A stretch of 33,408 nt of DNA from Alphaproteobacteria bacterium RIFCSPHIGHO2_12_FULL_63_12 (GCA_001767925.1 MEMM01000026.1:1-33408); one strand, 5' to 3'. Numbered from the stretch's first letter, positions 25,019 to 33,408 are shown. Numbers and translations: made by a program. Notes: generated by a model from the sequence alone, not told the origin.

Positions 25019-26635
25019 ATGACCCTCTCGCACGACCAGCTCAAATCGCCGCGCGCCGCCAGTGATATCGGCGCTGAAAACGCCCCCGCCGTCTTCTTCA
25101 AACGCTCCGCTGCGATGTTCATCGTCTCGGCCGTGTTCGTCGTCAGCGTCGCTTTTTACTGGCACGGCTTTGGGCCGATGGGCGATGCCGAGCGATATGT
25201 TGCGGCCGCGTTGGAATGGCGGGACGAAGGTTTTTATCTGGGCGAAACGCATTGGGCGCTGCGGCACCTGTTCGTCCTGCCGATGGCGGCGATTTTCACG
25301 CTTTTCGGCACAAGCGAGTTCGCAGCCACAATTCCGAATATTTTGTACGCCGCCGGCCTTGTCGCCGTCACACTCTATTTCGGACGGAAGTATTTGGGCG
25401 AAGGCGAGGGGACAATAGCGGCGATCCTCGTCGCTATATCCGCCTATTTCGTTTCAAGGCCGGTGCAGATCGGCGTCTATGGCGCCGAAATCTTTTTCGC
25501 CGCGATAGCATGCTGGCTGTTTGTCAGCGCGCAAATGGCGCGACGCCGGATATTCTGTCTGGTCGCCGCAGGCGTCTTTGCGGGGCTTGCTTGGACGATA
25601 CGCGAGCAGACTCTCTTTCTGATCGTCGCGTTTGGACTTTCAAGCCTTTTTGACCGGCGTCAGCCCCTCTTATCTTTGGCCGCGATCGGTATCGGCTTCG
25701 GGTCGGTGCTGGCTGTTGAATGGATTATTTATTGGCTATCCGCTGGGGATCCATTTTACCGTTACCGTATTGATCTCGATCACCGGTCGACTGGTTGGGC
25801 AACGCTCGACTCATCTAGCGACCCCTGGACGGCAAAACTTTTCCGGCCTTTCAAGGATTTATCGACGGACCCGTTGACTACGCCGACGGTTTTGATCGCC
25901 GCCGTAGCCGCGGCCACGCTCGGACAAAGATGGCTGCGCGCGCGGTTCGCACATCGCTCCGTCCTTTCGCTTTTCGCCGCATTTTCAGCGATCGCCGCAG
26001 TTACTTCCGCTTATGCATTCGATCTGGCGACGCCGCGATATTATCCGATCCTGCCTTATTTCGTTTGTCTGTTTCTCGGTGTTGCGATCGTCGGGATTGG
26101 AAAAAAATTTGGAACGCCGGCGGCGATTTCGATCGGCGTTATGGCAGCGCTTGCGAATGCGGCCGGAGACGACTTCGGCAATTACAACGAATACGCCGAG
26201 GCGCGCACGCTTGCGCGATATGTTCAGGCAAATGATGAGCCGGTGTTCACCGATCCGCTGACCGCCAGCAGGACCAGGAACCTCCTGCGACTATCGGGTT
26301 TGTCCGGCGACAGAATTTCGACGCTGATCAGAAGCGACAAGACTTATCCAGCCGGGGTTCTGTTGTACAAGGCCGCTCCCTCATCGACGCAGCTTGGATA
26401 TTGGTGTTCGATTGCGCGTCTCGACGTGCGGACCGACAGCTGGACCCACGCCATCATCCGGTTTTTCAATATCGACAATACAATTGGCGGGTCGCTTGAA
26501 AGCATAGCGGCCAAACCAGAGCCCGTCGAATTCATCCGCGTCCTGCCGCGGGCGGCGGACCATGACCCCATATCGGGGAGGGAGTGCCTTCCCACACTAA
26601 AAACGAAAAAGGCGCTGCAATCGCAGCGCCTTTGA
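25019..26635 (+). CDS. GT39/ArnT-like polytopic membrane glycosyltransferase
   Basis: The 538-residue protein has about ten predicted membrane helices. The first helix (about 33-47) is followed by a periplasmic loop with GPMGDAERYVAAALEW, whose Asp56 and Glu58 match the catalytic acidic motif of GT-C/PMT enzymes, and then THWALRHLFVLPMA. Such enzymes use a polyprenyl-phosphate sugar as donor on the periplasmic side; the GT2 at 12305 is the obvious source of that donor. The C-terminal third (about 395-538) is soluble. The last codons and stop form part of a hairpin terminator shared with the convergent gene. A 63-base gap precedes the start. Confidence 0.8.
   Translation: MTLSHDQLKSPRAASDIGAENAPAVFFKRSAAMFIVSAVFVVSVAFYWHGFGPMGDAERYVAAALEWRDEGFYLGETHWALRHLFVLPMAAIFTLFGTSEFAATIPNILYAAGLVAVTLYFGRKYLGEGEGTIAAILVAISAYFVSRPVQIGVYGAEIFFAAIACWLFVSAQMARRRIFCLVAAGVFAGLAWTIREQTLFLIVAFGLSSLFDRRQPLLSLAAIGIGFGSVLAVEWIIYWLSAGDPFYRYRIDLDHRSTGWATLDSSSDPWTAKLFRPFKDLSTDPLTTPTVLIAAVAAATLGQRWLRARFAHRSVLSLFAAFSAIAAVTSAYAFDLATPRYYPILPYFVCLFLGVAIVGIGKKFGTPAAISIGVMAALANAAGDDFGNYNEYAEARTLARYVQANDEPVFTDPLTASRTRNLLRLSGLSGDRISTLIRSDKTYPAGVLLYKAAPSSTQLGYWCSIARLDVRTDSWTHAIIRFFNIDNTIGGSLESIAAKPEPVEFIRVLPRAADHDPISGRECLPTLKTKKALQSQRL
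26601..26633 (-). terminator. Intrinsic terminator of the convergent SDR-flavoprotein gene, overlapping the GT39 3' end
   Basis: An 11-bp perfect stem, AAAGGCGCTGC (26608-26618) and GCAGCGCCTTT (26623-26633), encloses a 4-base loop AATC. Read on the minus strand it is followed by TTTTTCGTTTTTAG, a proper U-tract, so it is strongest for the minus-strand gene. On the plus strand only TTTG follows, so it is weaker for the glycan cluster. The hairpin lies inside the GT39 coding region; its right end touches the GT39 stop codon. Confidence 0.88.
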
Positions 26636-26684
26636 CGGAAGTGGTTGAGAGCCGTAGACCGGGCTCGAAAATTTCAGCTTCAGA

Positions 26685-29255
26685 TTACGCGGCGGCGCTT
26701 GAACGGGCCTTTTCGCGCTCGGCCTTGATTTCTTCAGCCTCGGTCTTCTCGGAGACTTTAAAGTCTTCGTGATACGAACGCTCGACATTGACGTTCCAGA
26801 TGTCGTGCGTCTCGCCAAGGACATTGCGGGCGGCGAGCATCGCGGTCAGCATCGAGTGATCCTGATTATTGTAGCGATGCATGCCGTTGCGGCCGACGGT
26901 TTGGAAATTCTCCAGCTCCATAATCCAGTTCTGGACGGTGTCGAGCGCTTCACGATATTCGCCGTCATAGACCGGATAGGCCTTGGGCTGACGAATAACC
27001 GTACCGTCGACGACGTTCGACTGCTTCGCTAGGCCGAGATATTCCAGTTCGCGCGACGCCTGCTTGATGAGGTCGGCGTCATTGCTGGCCCACAGGCCGT
27101 CGCCCTCATGGCAGAAGAATTCCATTCCGATTGACGCTTTATTGGGATCCGGAACCATGTCCGGCGACCATGACCGGAAGTTTTGGATGCGGCCGACCTG
27201 GACTTCCGGCGAATGGATGTAAATCCAGTTGTCGGGGAACGGATCGGGATGATCGAGGATCAGCGTCACGATAAGGAAGTCGCGATATTTGAGCCGTTCA
27301 GCGGCACGCACGACATGCGGCGGCGGCGGCGGGTCGAAGGCCTGAATCAAATCCTTGATCGCCATCGAATTGATGAAGTGATCGGCGCGAACACGATAAT
27401 TACGTTGTTTCGCGCCTGAATAATCGACGACCTCAATCGCCTCGACGCGATTGCCGTTGCGGATAACCCGGGTGACGGCGCTTTGCATGCGGACTTCGCC
27501 GCCCTGCGCGCGCACCTTATCGCGAAAGCGATGCCACATTTGACCCGGCCCAAGGCGCGGATATTCAAATTCATCGATGAGGCTTGTCGTGTCATTGGCG
27601 CCGGTGAGGGCGTTCAACACGGCTTTGGTTAGCGACAGGTTCTTGATCCGTTGCGCCGCCCAATCAGCCCTGATTTCGGTGCAGGGAATGCCCCAGACTT
27701 TTTCGGTGTAGGATTTGAAGAAATGCTGGAACAACCGGCGGCCAAACCGGTTCGTGACCCATTGCTCGAAATTTTCTTCCTCTTTGAACGGGCTCACCTG
27801 CCACTTGAAGTAGCTCAGCATGATTTGCATCGCTTCAACCGGCCCCATATTCGAGAGCGCGTTGAAGATCTTCAGTGGGTAGTCGTAATATTTGCCGCGG
27901 TAATAGATGCGGCTCATGCGTGGGCGCAGAACGAAATCTTCGCCGCCGACCTCATGCCAGAGCGCTTCGACTTCTTTCACCTTGGTGAAGAAGCGATGGC
28001 CGCCGATGTCAAACCGGAACCCTTTATAGCTCTCCGTGCGCGCGATGCCGCCGACGTCGTCGGAGGCTTCGAACACGACAGGCTTGTGACCCGCATTACT
28101 GCGTTTTTGCAGCTCGTATGCGGCGGTGAGGCCGGCAGGGCCGCCGCCAATCACGGCGACGGAATTTGCGCCGGCGTCTTCTACGGGCAGGATGCTGGCG
28201 GCGGCGGTTGAATTGGTCATCTGCTTCCTGAAGGGGTTGACCGGCGCAGTGCGGTCATTGGCGGCTGTTTCTTCAATTCGCTGAACGGAAGCGACCTTTT
28301 CAGGTGCGCCCGAAAGCTTGGCTATAAACCAGTCGATGGTCCGGTCGAGACCTTCGAGCAGCGGGGTTGAAGGCAGCCAGTCAAGTTCCCTTTCGGCTTT
28401 GCTGATATTGGGTCGACGAATCTTTGGGTCATCGGCCGGCAGTTCCCTCAAAACGATTTCCGAGGAAGATGCCGTACGATCCTTAATTATTCTTGCAAGC
28501 TCAAGGACCGTGTGCTCGACCGGGTTGCCGAGATTAACCGGTCCGATCCGGCCGCCTTCGGCGTTCATCAGCCGAATGAGGCCCTCGACAAGGTCGTCGA
28601 TGTAGCAAAATGAACGGGTCTGGCTGCCCGCGCCGTAAACCGTTATCGATTTGTTGGTTAACGCCTGGGCCAGGAAATTGGGAATGCAGCGCCCGTCCTC
28701 TGGGCTCATGCGCGGCCCGTAGGTGTTGAAAATGCGGGCGACGCGAATTTCAACCTCGTACTGACGGTGATAGTCGTAAAACAACGTTTCGGCGGCTCGC
28801 TTGCCCTCATCATAGCAGGCGCGCGGTCCCGAACAGTTGACAAGGCCGACATATTCCTCCGGCTGCGGGTGGATGTCGGGGTCGCCATAAACCTCGCTGG
28901 TCGACGCCTGAAGCACGCGAGCGCCCATTTTCCGGGCGTATTCGAGCACATTGAGCGCGCCGAGGACGCTAGTTTTCATGGTTCCGATCGCATCGCGCTG
29001 GTATTGGGGCGGCGAGGCCGGGCAGGCCATATTGTAAATCTGGTCGAACTCGCCGTCGGGAAGCTGCTCCCGAATGTCGCCGAGCACGAAATTAAAGCGC
29101 GGCGACTTCATCGCCTCGTTGAGGTTGCTCTTAAATCCTGTGTCGAGATTATCGAAACAGGTGACGCGGTGCCCCTGCGCCAAGAGGCGGTCAACTAGGT
29201 GTGACCCGATGAAACCGGCCCCGCCGGTTACCAGGATACGCAAGCTGTTTTGCAC
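26685..29255 (-). CDS. Fusion of a UDP-glucuronate decarboxylase-type SDR with an FAD-dependent UGM-like oxidoreductase
   Basis: One uninterrupted frame of 856 residues contains two enzymes. Residues about 5-315 form an extended SDR: GGAGFIG (11-17), [19 protein letters not shown], catalytic Tyr148 and Lys152 in [10 protein letters not shown], and [10 protein letters not shown]…DGR, a pattern typical of UXS, which turns UDP-glucuronate into UDP-xylose. A linker of about 45 residues leads to [12 protein letters not shown] (370-381) and a flavoprotein of the UDP-galactopyranose mutase / amine oxidase group, closely patterned on the protein at 14203-15621. The GTG at 29255 has GGGGG 5 bases upstream. 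An internal ATG at 28220 (residue 346) with AGGAAG upstream could also give the flavoprotein alone. It is transcribed convergently to the glycan cluster and surely serves it or a related glycan. Confidence 0.83.
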   Translation of the reverse strand: MQNSLRILVTGGAGFIGSHLVDRLLAQGHRVTCFDNLDTGFKSNLNEAMKSPRFNFVLGDIREQLPDGEFDQIYNMACPASPPQYQRDAIGTMKTSVLGALNVLEYARKMGARVLQASTSEVYGDPDIHPQPEEYVGLVNCSGPRACYDEGKRAAETLFYDYHRQYEVEIRVARIFNTYGPRMSPEDGRCIPNFLAQALTNKSITVYGAGSQTRSFCYIDDLVEGLIRLMNAEGGRIGPVNLGNPVEHTVLELARIIKDRTASSSEIVLRELPADDPKIRRPNISKAERELDWLPSTPLLEGLDRTIDWFIAKLSGAPEKVASVQRIEETAANDRTAPVNPFRKQMTNSTAAASILPVEDAGANSVAVIGGGPAGLTAAYELQKRSNAGHKPVVFEASDDVGGIARTESYKGFRFDIGGHRFFTKVKEVEALWHEVGGEDFVLRPRMSRIYYRGKYYDYPLKIFNALSNMGPVEAMQIMLSYFKWQVSPFKEEENFEQWVTNRFGRRLFQHFFKSYTEKVWGIPCTEIRADWAAQRIKNLSLTKAVLNALTGANDTTSLIDEFEYPRLGPGQMWHRFRDKVRAQGGEVRMQSAVTRVIRNGNRVEAIEVVDYSGAKQRNYRVRADHFINSMAIKDLIQAFDPPPPPHVVRAAERLKYRDFLIVTLILDHPDPFPDNWIYIHSPEVQVGRIQNFRSWSPDMVPDPNKASIGMEFFCHEGDGLWASNDADLIKQASRELEYLGLAKQSNVVDGTVIRQPKAYPVYDGEYREALDTVQNWIMELENFQTVGRNGMHRYNNQDHSMLTAMLAARNVLGETHDIWNVNVERSYHEDFKVSEKTEAEEIKAEREKARSSAAA
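28218..28229 (-). promoter_or_regulatory. Possible internal ribosome site and start codon for the flavoprotein half
   Basis: On the minus strand AGGAAG (28229-28224) precedes an in-frame ATG at 28220 by 3 bases (5 bases measured from AGGA). The codons that follow ([11 protein letters not shown]) lead straight into the FAD-binding fold. This may be a relic of two separate genes whose stop codon was lost, or a working second start. Confidence 0.4.
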
Positions 29256-29426
29256 TCGAACCCCCAGATTGATTCGTTCCAGGACTTGTCTGTGCAAGAC
29301 CTAGACCGAACCCGTACGCCCCTTCGCAGACGCACAAATATCCCTTACAACTAGTTAACCCAACTGACCATCCGCCTGCCGGTTGTATCATTTTGGCGAG
29401 TTTCTCCGGAAAGGGGATAATTCGGG

Positions 29427-30503
29427 GTGAGCTTCGATGACGTCCGATTGCCGGCGCGGCCCGCCTGTGGTTTTGCTCCCGTTATGAGCACGGACGAGGC
29501 AGCAGACGACCCGAGGCGATTTTCGCCATGGCGATTTTGCGTCGCCCCGATGATGGACGGAACCGACCGTCATTGCCGATATTTTCACCGGCTGCTCAGC
29601 CGGCGCGCCCTGCTGTATTCCGAGATGATCGTCGCCGAGGCGGCGGTGAGGGGCGATCGTCAGAGGCTGCTCGGCTTCGACCCGGCGGAGCAGCCGGTCG
29701 CGCTGCAGCTCGGCGGGGCCGATCCTGAAAGTCTTTCGGAGGCGGCCCGGATCGGCGAGGACTTCGGCTATCTTGAGGTCAATCTGAATGTCGGCTGTCC
29801 TTCTGACCGGGTTCAATCGGGGACGTTTGGCGCCTGCCTGATGAAAACGCCGCAGCTTGTTGCGGACTGTATAGACGCGATGCGGGCGAAGGTTGTGATC
29901 CCGGTCACAGTGAAGTGCCGGATCGGCGTCGACGATCAAGATCCCGAGGAAAGCCTTTTTGCGCTGGTCGACGCGGTCGCAGCGGCCGGCTGCAACGTCT
30001 TCATCGTCCACGCGCGCAAGGCCTGGCTGCAGGGTCTCAGCCCGAAGGAGAACCGGGAAATCCCCCCGCTCGATTACGGGCTGGTCCGCCGGCTGAAGGC
30101 CGAGCGGCCGGGGCTCACCATCGTGCTCAATGGCGGCGTTGAAACGATCGCGGCGGCGGACGAACATCTTGCTCATGTCGACGGCGTGATGCTCGGCCGG
30201 GCCGCCTATGGCGCGCCGGCGATCCTCGCCGAAGTCGACCGCCTGATCTTCGGCGAGCGAACGGCAGACCCTCTCATCGACGATGTCGCGGCGCGCATGT
30301 CCGCCTATGTGAAAGAGAAAGCGAAAGCGAAAGCTGGAACCTCGCCGCATCATATCGTGCGCCACATGCTCGGCCTCTATCATGGGCGTCCTGGCGCGCG
30401 CGCCTTTCGCCGGATGCTGTCGGAAAAGGGCGCGGCGACGCCTGCCGACATCCTCGACCGCGCGCTGGACGCGGTTCGCACCAAGGCGCCGGAACTTGTC
30501 TGA
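29427..30503 (+). CDS. dusA: tRNA-dihydrouridine(20/20a) synthase
   Basis: This FMN enzyme reduces uridine to dihydrouridine in the tRNA D loop with NADPH. The 358-residue protein shows the DusA-specific path VAPMMDGTDRHCRYFHRLLSRRALLYSEM, ALQLGGADP, NLNVGCPSDRVQSGTFGACLM with the active-site Cys124, VHARKAWLQGLSPKENREIPPL and the FMN phosphate loop VLNGGVET. DusB and DusC lack the KENREIPP stretch. The start is uncertain: the GTG at 29427 has AAGGGG 10 bases upstream, while the ATG at 29484 would give a more typical length (339) without a clear ribosome site. The TauE-like gene begins within its last codons. Confidence 0.94.
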   Translation: MSFDDVRLPARPACGFAPVMSTDEAADDPRRFSPWRFCVAPMMDGTDRHCRYFHRLLSRRALLYSEMIVAEAAVRGDRQRLLGFDPAEQPVALQLGGADPESLSEAARIGEDFGYLEVNLNVGCPSDRVQSGTFGACLMKTPQLVADCIDAMRAKVVIPVTVKCRIGVDDQDPEESLFALVDAVAAAGCNVFIVHARKAWLQGLSPKENREIPPLDYGLVRRLKAERPGLTIVLNGGVETIAAADEHLAHVDGVMLGRAAYGAPAILAEVDRLIFGERTADPLIDDVAARMSAYVKEKAKAKAGTSPHHIVRHMLGLYHGRPGARAFRRMLSEKGAATPADILDRALDAVRTKAPELV

Positions 30504-31314
30504 AATATTCAGCCCCGCCTACATCATCGCGCTGCTGACGGCAGGTCTTGCCGCCGGTTTCGCCGGCGGGTTTTTTGGAATCGGCGGCGGCGTCGTCACC
30601 GTGCCGGTGCTCTATGCGTTGTTCCGCGCGGCGGGCGCGGGCGACGACGCGAGCCTTAAAACCGCGATCGGGACTTCGCTCGCGGTCATCGTCGTCACCT
30701 CGTTGCGCGCGCTCGGCGCGCATCATCGCGCCGGCGCGGTCGACGCCGAGGTGCTGAAAGCGTGGTCGCCGTGGATCGCGCTCGGCTCGGCGACGGCGGG
30801 ATTTCTGTCGCGCGTCATTCCGGTGGAAGCGCTGGCGTTGGTGTTCGCCGCCGGCGCGCTGTTCATCGCCGGCCAGCGGCTGTTCGTCCGTAAAAAGAGC
30901 GATGCGAAGGCGATCGATCTGTCGCACAAGGCGATCCACATTCCCGTCGGTATCGGAACCGGGCTATTTTCGGGCCTAATGGGGCTTGGCGGCGGCGCCG
31001 TCGGCGTGATGGTGATGCGCTGGGCCGGGCGATCGATCCATCAGGCGGTGGCGACGGCGTCGGGCTTCGGCGTTGCTGTCGCGGCGCCCGGCGTCGCCGG
31101 ATTCCTGATCGCCGGACTTGACGCGGCGGGACGGCCGCCAGCGTCGATCGGCTATGTCGAGATCCCGGCCTTCATCGCCATGGCGCTGGCGGGCGCTGTC
31201 GCCGCGCCGCAGGGCGCAAGGCTCGCGCACAAGATGCAGGGCGAATTATTGTCGATGCTGTTTGGCGCTTATATCGCGATCGCGGCGATCGCGCTCATCG
31301 TCGACGTTTTCTGA
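30496..31314 (+). CDS. TauE/SafE family membrane permease
   Basis: The 272-residue protein has about eight membrane helices arranged as two homologous halves; each opens with a glycine-rich motif, AGFAGGFFGIGGGVVTVPVL and SGLMGLGGGAVGVMVM. That duplicated signature marks the TauE/SafE family, proposed to export sulfite or sulfonate-related anions; the substrate here is unknown. The TTG at 30496, overlapping the dusA end by 8 bases, is the only start near the first helix; earlier in-frame starts give an Arg-rich tail that shadows dusA. It ends 19 bases from the convergent TraB/GumN gene. Confidence 0.85.
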   Translation: MSEIFSPAYIIALLTAGLAAGFAGGFFGIGGGVVTVPVLYALFRAAGAGDDASLKTAIGTSLAVIVVTSLRALGAHHRAGAVDAEVLKAWSPWIALGSATAGFLSRVIPVEALALVFAAGALFIAGQRLFVRKKSDAKAIDLSHKAIHIPVGIGTGLFSGLMGLGGGAVGVMVMRWAGRSIHQAVATASGFGVAVAAPGVAGFLIAGLDAAGRPPASIGYVEIPAFIAMALAGAVAAPQGARLAHKMQGELLSMLFGAYIAIAAIALIVDVF

Positions 31315-31332
31315 AAGCCGGGCGCCGCTTTT
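31314..31332. terminator. Possible bidirectional terminator between convergent genes
   Basis: AAAGC and GCTTT flank a G/C core (CGGGCGCCG) that can extend the stem by two pairs with one bulge, followed by TTTT on the plus strand. It fills the 19-base gap between the TauE-like and TraB/GumN genes. The stem is short and imperfect, so this is tentative. Confidence 0.35.
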
Positions 31333-31333
31333 C

Positions 31334-32260
31334 CTATTGCACGCGTTCGACCGCGTAGCCTTTTTTCTCGAGCATATCGACGACGCCGCCCTTGCCGATC
31401 AGATGGCCCGCGCCGACCGCGATGAAATAGTCGCCGTCGCCCGCCATCATCTTGTCGATTTCCTTTACCCAATTCGCATTCCTGTCTTTAATCAGTATAC
31501 GGAATGCATCCGGGGCCGTCTCGCGCATCGCCTTCAGCGTTTCCTTTTCCAGCGCCTTGACGTCGCCGGTCGACCAGGCGTCGAGAACGCGCGCGGCGTA
31601 GCCGTCGAAATCCTCATATTCGCCGAGCGACGAATCGAAATCCGAGAGGATTTCCTCTTCATTGAGGCTCGCCAGCGCGCGAATCTGGAATTCCGCCGAT
31701 TCAAGATGCTCGATCCGGTCGCCCTCGGCGGCGGCGCGCGTTAAAATCGTCTCCTCCGCGCCGCTTTTGGCGTCGAAGCCTTCCTTCTGCATGATCGCGA
31801 CCGACAGCGTGATCATCGCCAGCCACGGCTTCATCGGCTCGAAGGCCGACATCGAGACGCCGTAGCGCTCCGCGATGGCGGAAAATCTGACCGCGCGCAC
31901 CGGCCCCAACAGCGCCGTCAGCGTGACGCCCGGCGCGTTGAACCCCAGTTCGGTGACCAGCGCCGACATGGTTTTTTGCGCCGCCTCGCTTGTCGTGTCG
32001 ACTTCGGTCAGGGTGACCGGCGTTTCCTTCATCGCCTTGTCGAACGCCGCTGTCCGCCATTCGATATTGGCGGGAAGGATATGAAACGTGCCGAAGAGAT
32101 AGATCGTCGAATCGGCGTCGGTGACCGCCCACATCGCCGGGCCTTTTTCAGCGACGGCGTTTTCAACCGGCGTCGCGCCGGCGCTCACCGCGTCCTTGGG
32201 TCCGCAGGCGGCGAGGAAGGCGAGGGCGGCGAGAATTGATGTGCGAATGAAGCTGCCCAC
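31334..32260 (-). CDS. TraB/GumN family lipoprotein
   Basis: The 308-residue protein has a signal peptide ending in LAAC (Cys19), so it is predicted to be a lipoprotein. The mature part carries STIYLFGTFHILP (His60) near the start and YFIAVGAGHLIGKGG (about 278-292) near the end, the two G-x-x-H motifs of the TraB/PrgY/GumN family, which are thought to be metal-dependent proteases. The substrate is unknown. I chose the GTG at 32260: AAGGA lies 7 bases upstream and the signal peptide then starts at once. The frame is open much further upstream, but that stretch translates the palindromic repeat and part of the neighbouring gene's other strand phase, so it is not protein-coding. Confidence 0.85.
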   Translation of the reverse strand: MGSFIRTSILAALAFLAACGPKDAVSAGATPVENAVAEKGPAMWAVTDADSTIYLFGTFHILPANIEWRTAAFDKAMKETPVTLTEVDTTSEAAQKTMSALVTELGFNAPGVTLTALLGPVRAVRFSAIAERYGVSMSAFEPMKPWLAMITLSVAIMQKEGFDAKSGAEETILTRAAAEGDRIEHLESAEFQIRALASLNEEEILSDFDSSLGEYEDFDGYAARVLDAWSTGDVKALEKETLKAMRETAPDAFRILIKDRNANWVKEIDKMMAGDGDYFIAVGAGHLIGKGGVVDMLEKKGYAVERVQ

Positions 32261-32265
32261 ATGTT

Positions 32266-32373
32266 CATCCTTCGAGACGCCGCGCTTCGCGCGGCTCCTC
32301 AGGATGAGGGGCTCACTGATCAAATATCCCCTCATCCTGAGGAGCGCTTCGAAGAAGCGCGTCTCGAAGGATG
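32266..32373. repeat. Pair of inverted REP-like palindromic repeats
   Basis: A 44-base unit (32266-32309), starting CATCCTTCGAGACGC and ending CTCCTCAGGATGAGG, is followed after 20 bases by an inverted copy (32330-32373). The two arms could form one long hairpin. Each unit also has its own inner stem: GCCGCGC-TTC-GCGCGGC in the first and GCGCTTC-GAA-GAAGCGC in the second; the stems differ in sequence but keep pairing. This repeat type is common in alphaproteobacterial intergenic regions. It lies between the mutase gene and the TraB/GumN gene, and its left end supplies the latter's ribosome site. Confidence 0.9.
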
Positions 32374-32403
32374 CGCAGGATTTGATGCCGTCGCTCATCG
32401 TGC

Positions 32404-33408
32404 TCATATTTTCTGGTTGTAGGCGCCGACTTCCGGGTGTTCGCGCAACACCGCGTCGAGCTCTGAAAACATTGCGCGCATATTGGCTTCGGACGCCGGG
32501 CTCTCGACCACGACGACAAGCTCGGGCTTGTTCGACGAGGCGCGGATCAACCCCCAGGTGCCGTCTTCGGCGGTAATTCTGACGCCGTTGACGGTGACGA
32601 CGTCGCGGATTTTCTGGCCGATGATCCTGCCGCCGTCCTTGGCGCGCGCTTCGATCTTTTTCACGACCTTGTCGACGACGCCGTATTTCGCTTCGTCCGC
32701 GCATTTGGGCGACATCGTCGGCGACTGCCAGGTCTTGGGCAGCGATTTCCTCATGTCGGAGAGTTTCATGTCCGGCGCGCGGTCGAGCATTTGCAAGAGC
32801 GCGATCGCCGCGACGAGTCCGTCGTCATAACCGCGCCCGATCGGTTTGTTGAAGAAGAAGTGCCCGGATTTTTCAAAGCCCGCGAGCGCGCCAAGCTCAT
32901 GGCTCTTGCGCTTGATATAGGAATGGCCGGTCTTCCAGTAGACTGTCTTGGCGCCGTTCTTTTGCAGCACGGGATCGGTGACGAACAGCCCGGTCGATTT
33001 CACATCGACGACGAATTGCGCGCCTTTGTGCAGCGCCGACAGATCGCGCGCGATCAGCACGCCGATTTTGTCGGCGAAAATCTCCTCGCCCTCGTCGTCG
33101 ACGACGCCGCAGCGGTCGCCGTCGCCGTCAAAGCCGAGCGCGAGATCGGCGCCGTGCTCGCGGACCGCGTGCTGCATGGCGTGCAGCATTTCAAGGTCTT
33201 CCGGGTTCGGATTATATTTCGGGAAGGAATAATCGAGTGCAGCGTCCATCGGAATGACGTCGACGCCGAGGCGCTTCAGCGCTTCGGGCGCATAGGCCCC
33301 CGCCGTGCCGTTGCCGCAGGCGGCGACCACCTTGAGCTTGCGCTTGATCTTTCCGGCCTTCGCCAGATCGTCGATGTATTTTTCGCGCAGGCCCGGCACC
33401 CATTTGTA
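32404..33408 (-). CDS. Phosphomannomutase/phosphoglucomutase, C-terminal part (5' end outside window)
   Basis: The frame runs off the right edge; 334 residues are visible of an enzyme usually near 460-500. It interconverts hexose 1- and 6-phosphates through a phosphoserine, which with the N-terminal domain lies outside the window. Visible features are the metal loop FDGDGDRCGVV, the sugar-recognition loop GFEKSGHFFF, and the C-terminal phosphate-binding RASSNKPELVV. This is the AlgC/ManB alpha-D-phosphohexomutase type. Mannose-1-P or glucose-1-P from it would feed nucleotide-sugar synthesis for the glycan locus. A GTG at 33399 is not the start, since the frame continues upstream (YKW…). Confidence 0.92.
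   Translation of the reverse strand, partial: YKWVPGLREKYIDDLAKAGKIKRKLKVVAACGNGTAGAYAPEALKRLGVDVIPMDAALDYSFPKYNPNPEDLEMLHAMQHAVREHGADLALGFDGDGDRCGVVDDEGEEIFADKIGVLIARDLSALHKGAQFVVDVKSTGLFVTDPVLQKNGAKTVYWKTGHSYIKRKSHELGALAGFEKSGHFFFNKPIGRGYDDGLVAAIALLQMLDRAPDMKLSDMRKSLPKTWQSPTMSPKCADEAKYGVVDKVVKKIEARAKDGGRIIGQKIRDVVTVNGVRITAEDGTWGLIRASSNKPELVVVVESPASEANMRAMFSELDAVLREHPEVGAYNQKI

Noticed and set aside
29388-30383. Long minus-strand frame of 331 codons opposite dusA
   Set aside because: Antisense shadow; the plus strand encodes an unmistakable DusA.
32261-32576. Frames on both strands through the inverted repeat, including an N-terminal extension of the TraB/GumN protein and a plus-strand 151-codon frame
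   Set aside because: They translate the palindromic repeat (FETRFFEALLRMRG type text) and the mutase gene in the wrong phase; a signal peptide and ribosome site mark the true GumN start at 32260.

Overview
The window is high-GC, gene-dense bacterial chromosome and looks alphaproteobacterial. The signals are a DUF1491 protein, a complete Entner-Doudoroff operon in the order zwf-pgl-edd-glk-eda, an initiator tRNA with an A29-U41 pair (which I recall as a Rhizobiales-type variant), CTTGC/CTATAT promoter spacing, and an inverted pair of the GTCTCGAAGGATG / CTCATCCTGAGGAGC palindromic repeat common in this class. I cannot name the genus. No insertion sequence, phage, CRISPR array or rRNA is visible.

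Layout. 1-1430: end of a probable histidine kinase, a DUF1491 gene, and a convergent lipoprotein of the AHL-lactonase-like metallo-beta-lactamase family. 1615-1691: tRNA-fMet. 2413-8026: five tightly packed genes taking glucose to pyruvate and glyceraldehyde-3-phosphate (glucokinase, G6P dehydrogenase, lactonase, dehydratase, KDPG aldolase). 8703-11923: a fused E1 alpha-beta 2-oxoacid dehydrogenase coupled to a FabD-like acyltransferase, with no E2 or E3 gene in view.

12305-26635: a 14-kb, thirteen-gene plus-strand cluster for a surface glycan or glycolipid. It encodes a polyprenyl-phosphate-sugar synthase-like GT2, an AglD/LPG-synthase-like membrane protein, a UDP-galactopyranose-mutase-like flavoprotein, a polysaccharide deacetylase, a methyltransferase, a polysaccharide pyruvyl transferase, a Wzx-like flippase, a dioxygenase-Rieske fusion with a cytochrome b561, a GT4, a CmoA-like SAM enzyme, another GT2 and a GT39-like membrane transferase. 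Most genes overlap or nearly touch. A convergent gene (26685-29255) fuses a UDP-glucuronate decarboxylase-type SDR to a second flavoprotein of the same family as the one in the cluster; the two sides share a strong hairpin terminator.

29427-33408: housekeeping genes: dusA, a TauE/SafE permease, a TraB/GumN lipoprotein, and the 3' part of a phosphomannomutase/phosphoglucomutase whose product could feed nucleotide-sugar synthesis.

The most unusual element is the dioxygenase-Rieske fusion translationally coupled to a membrane cytochrome b561 and then to a glycosyltransferase: a candidate membrane-linked redox system for oxidising a glycan or glycolipid. The CmoA-like enzyme and the SDR-flavoprotein fusion add further unexpected chemistry to the same locus.
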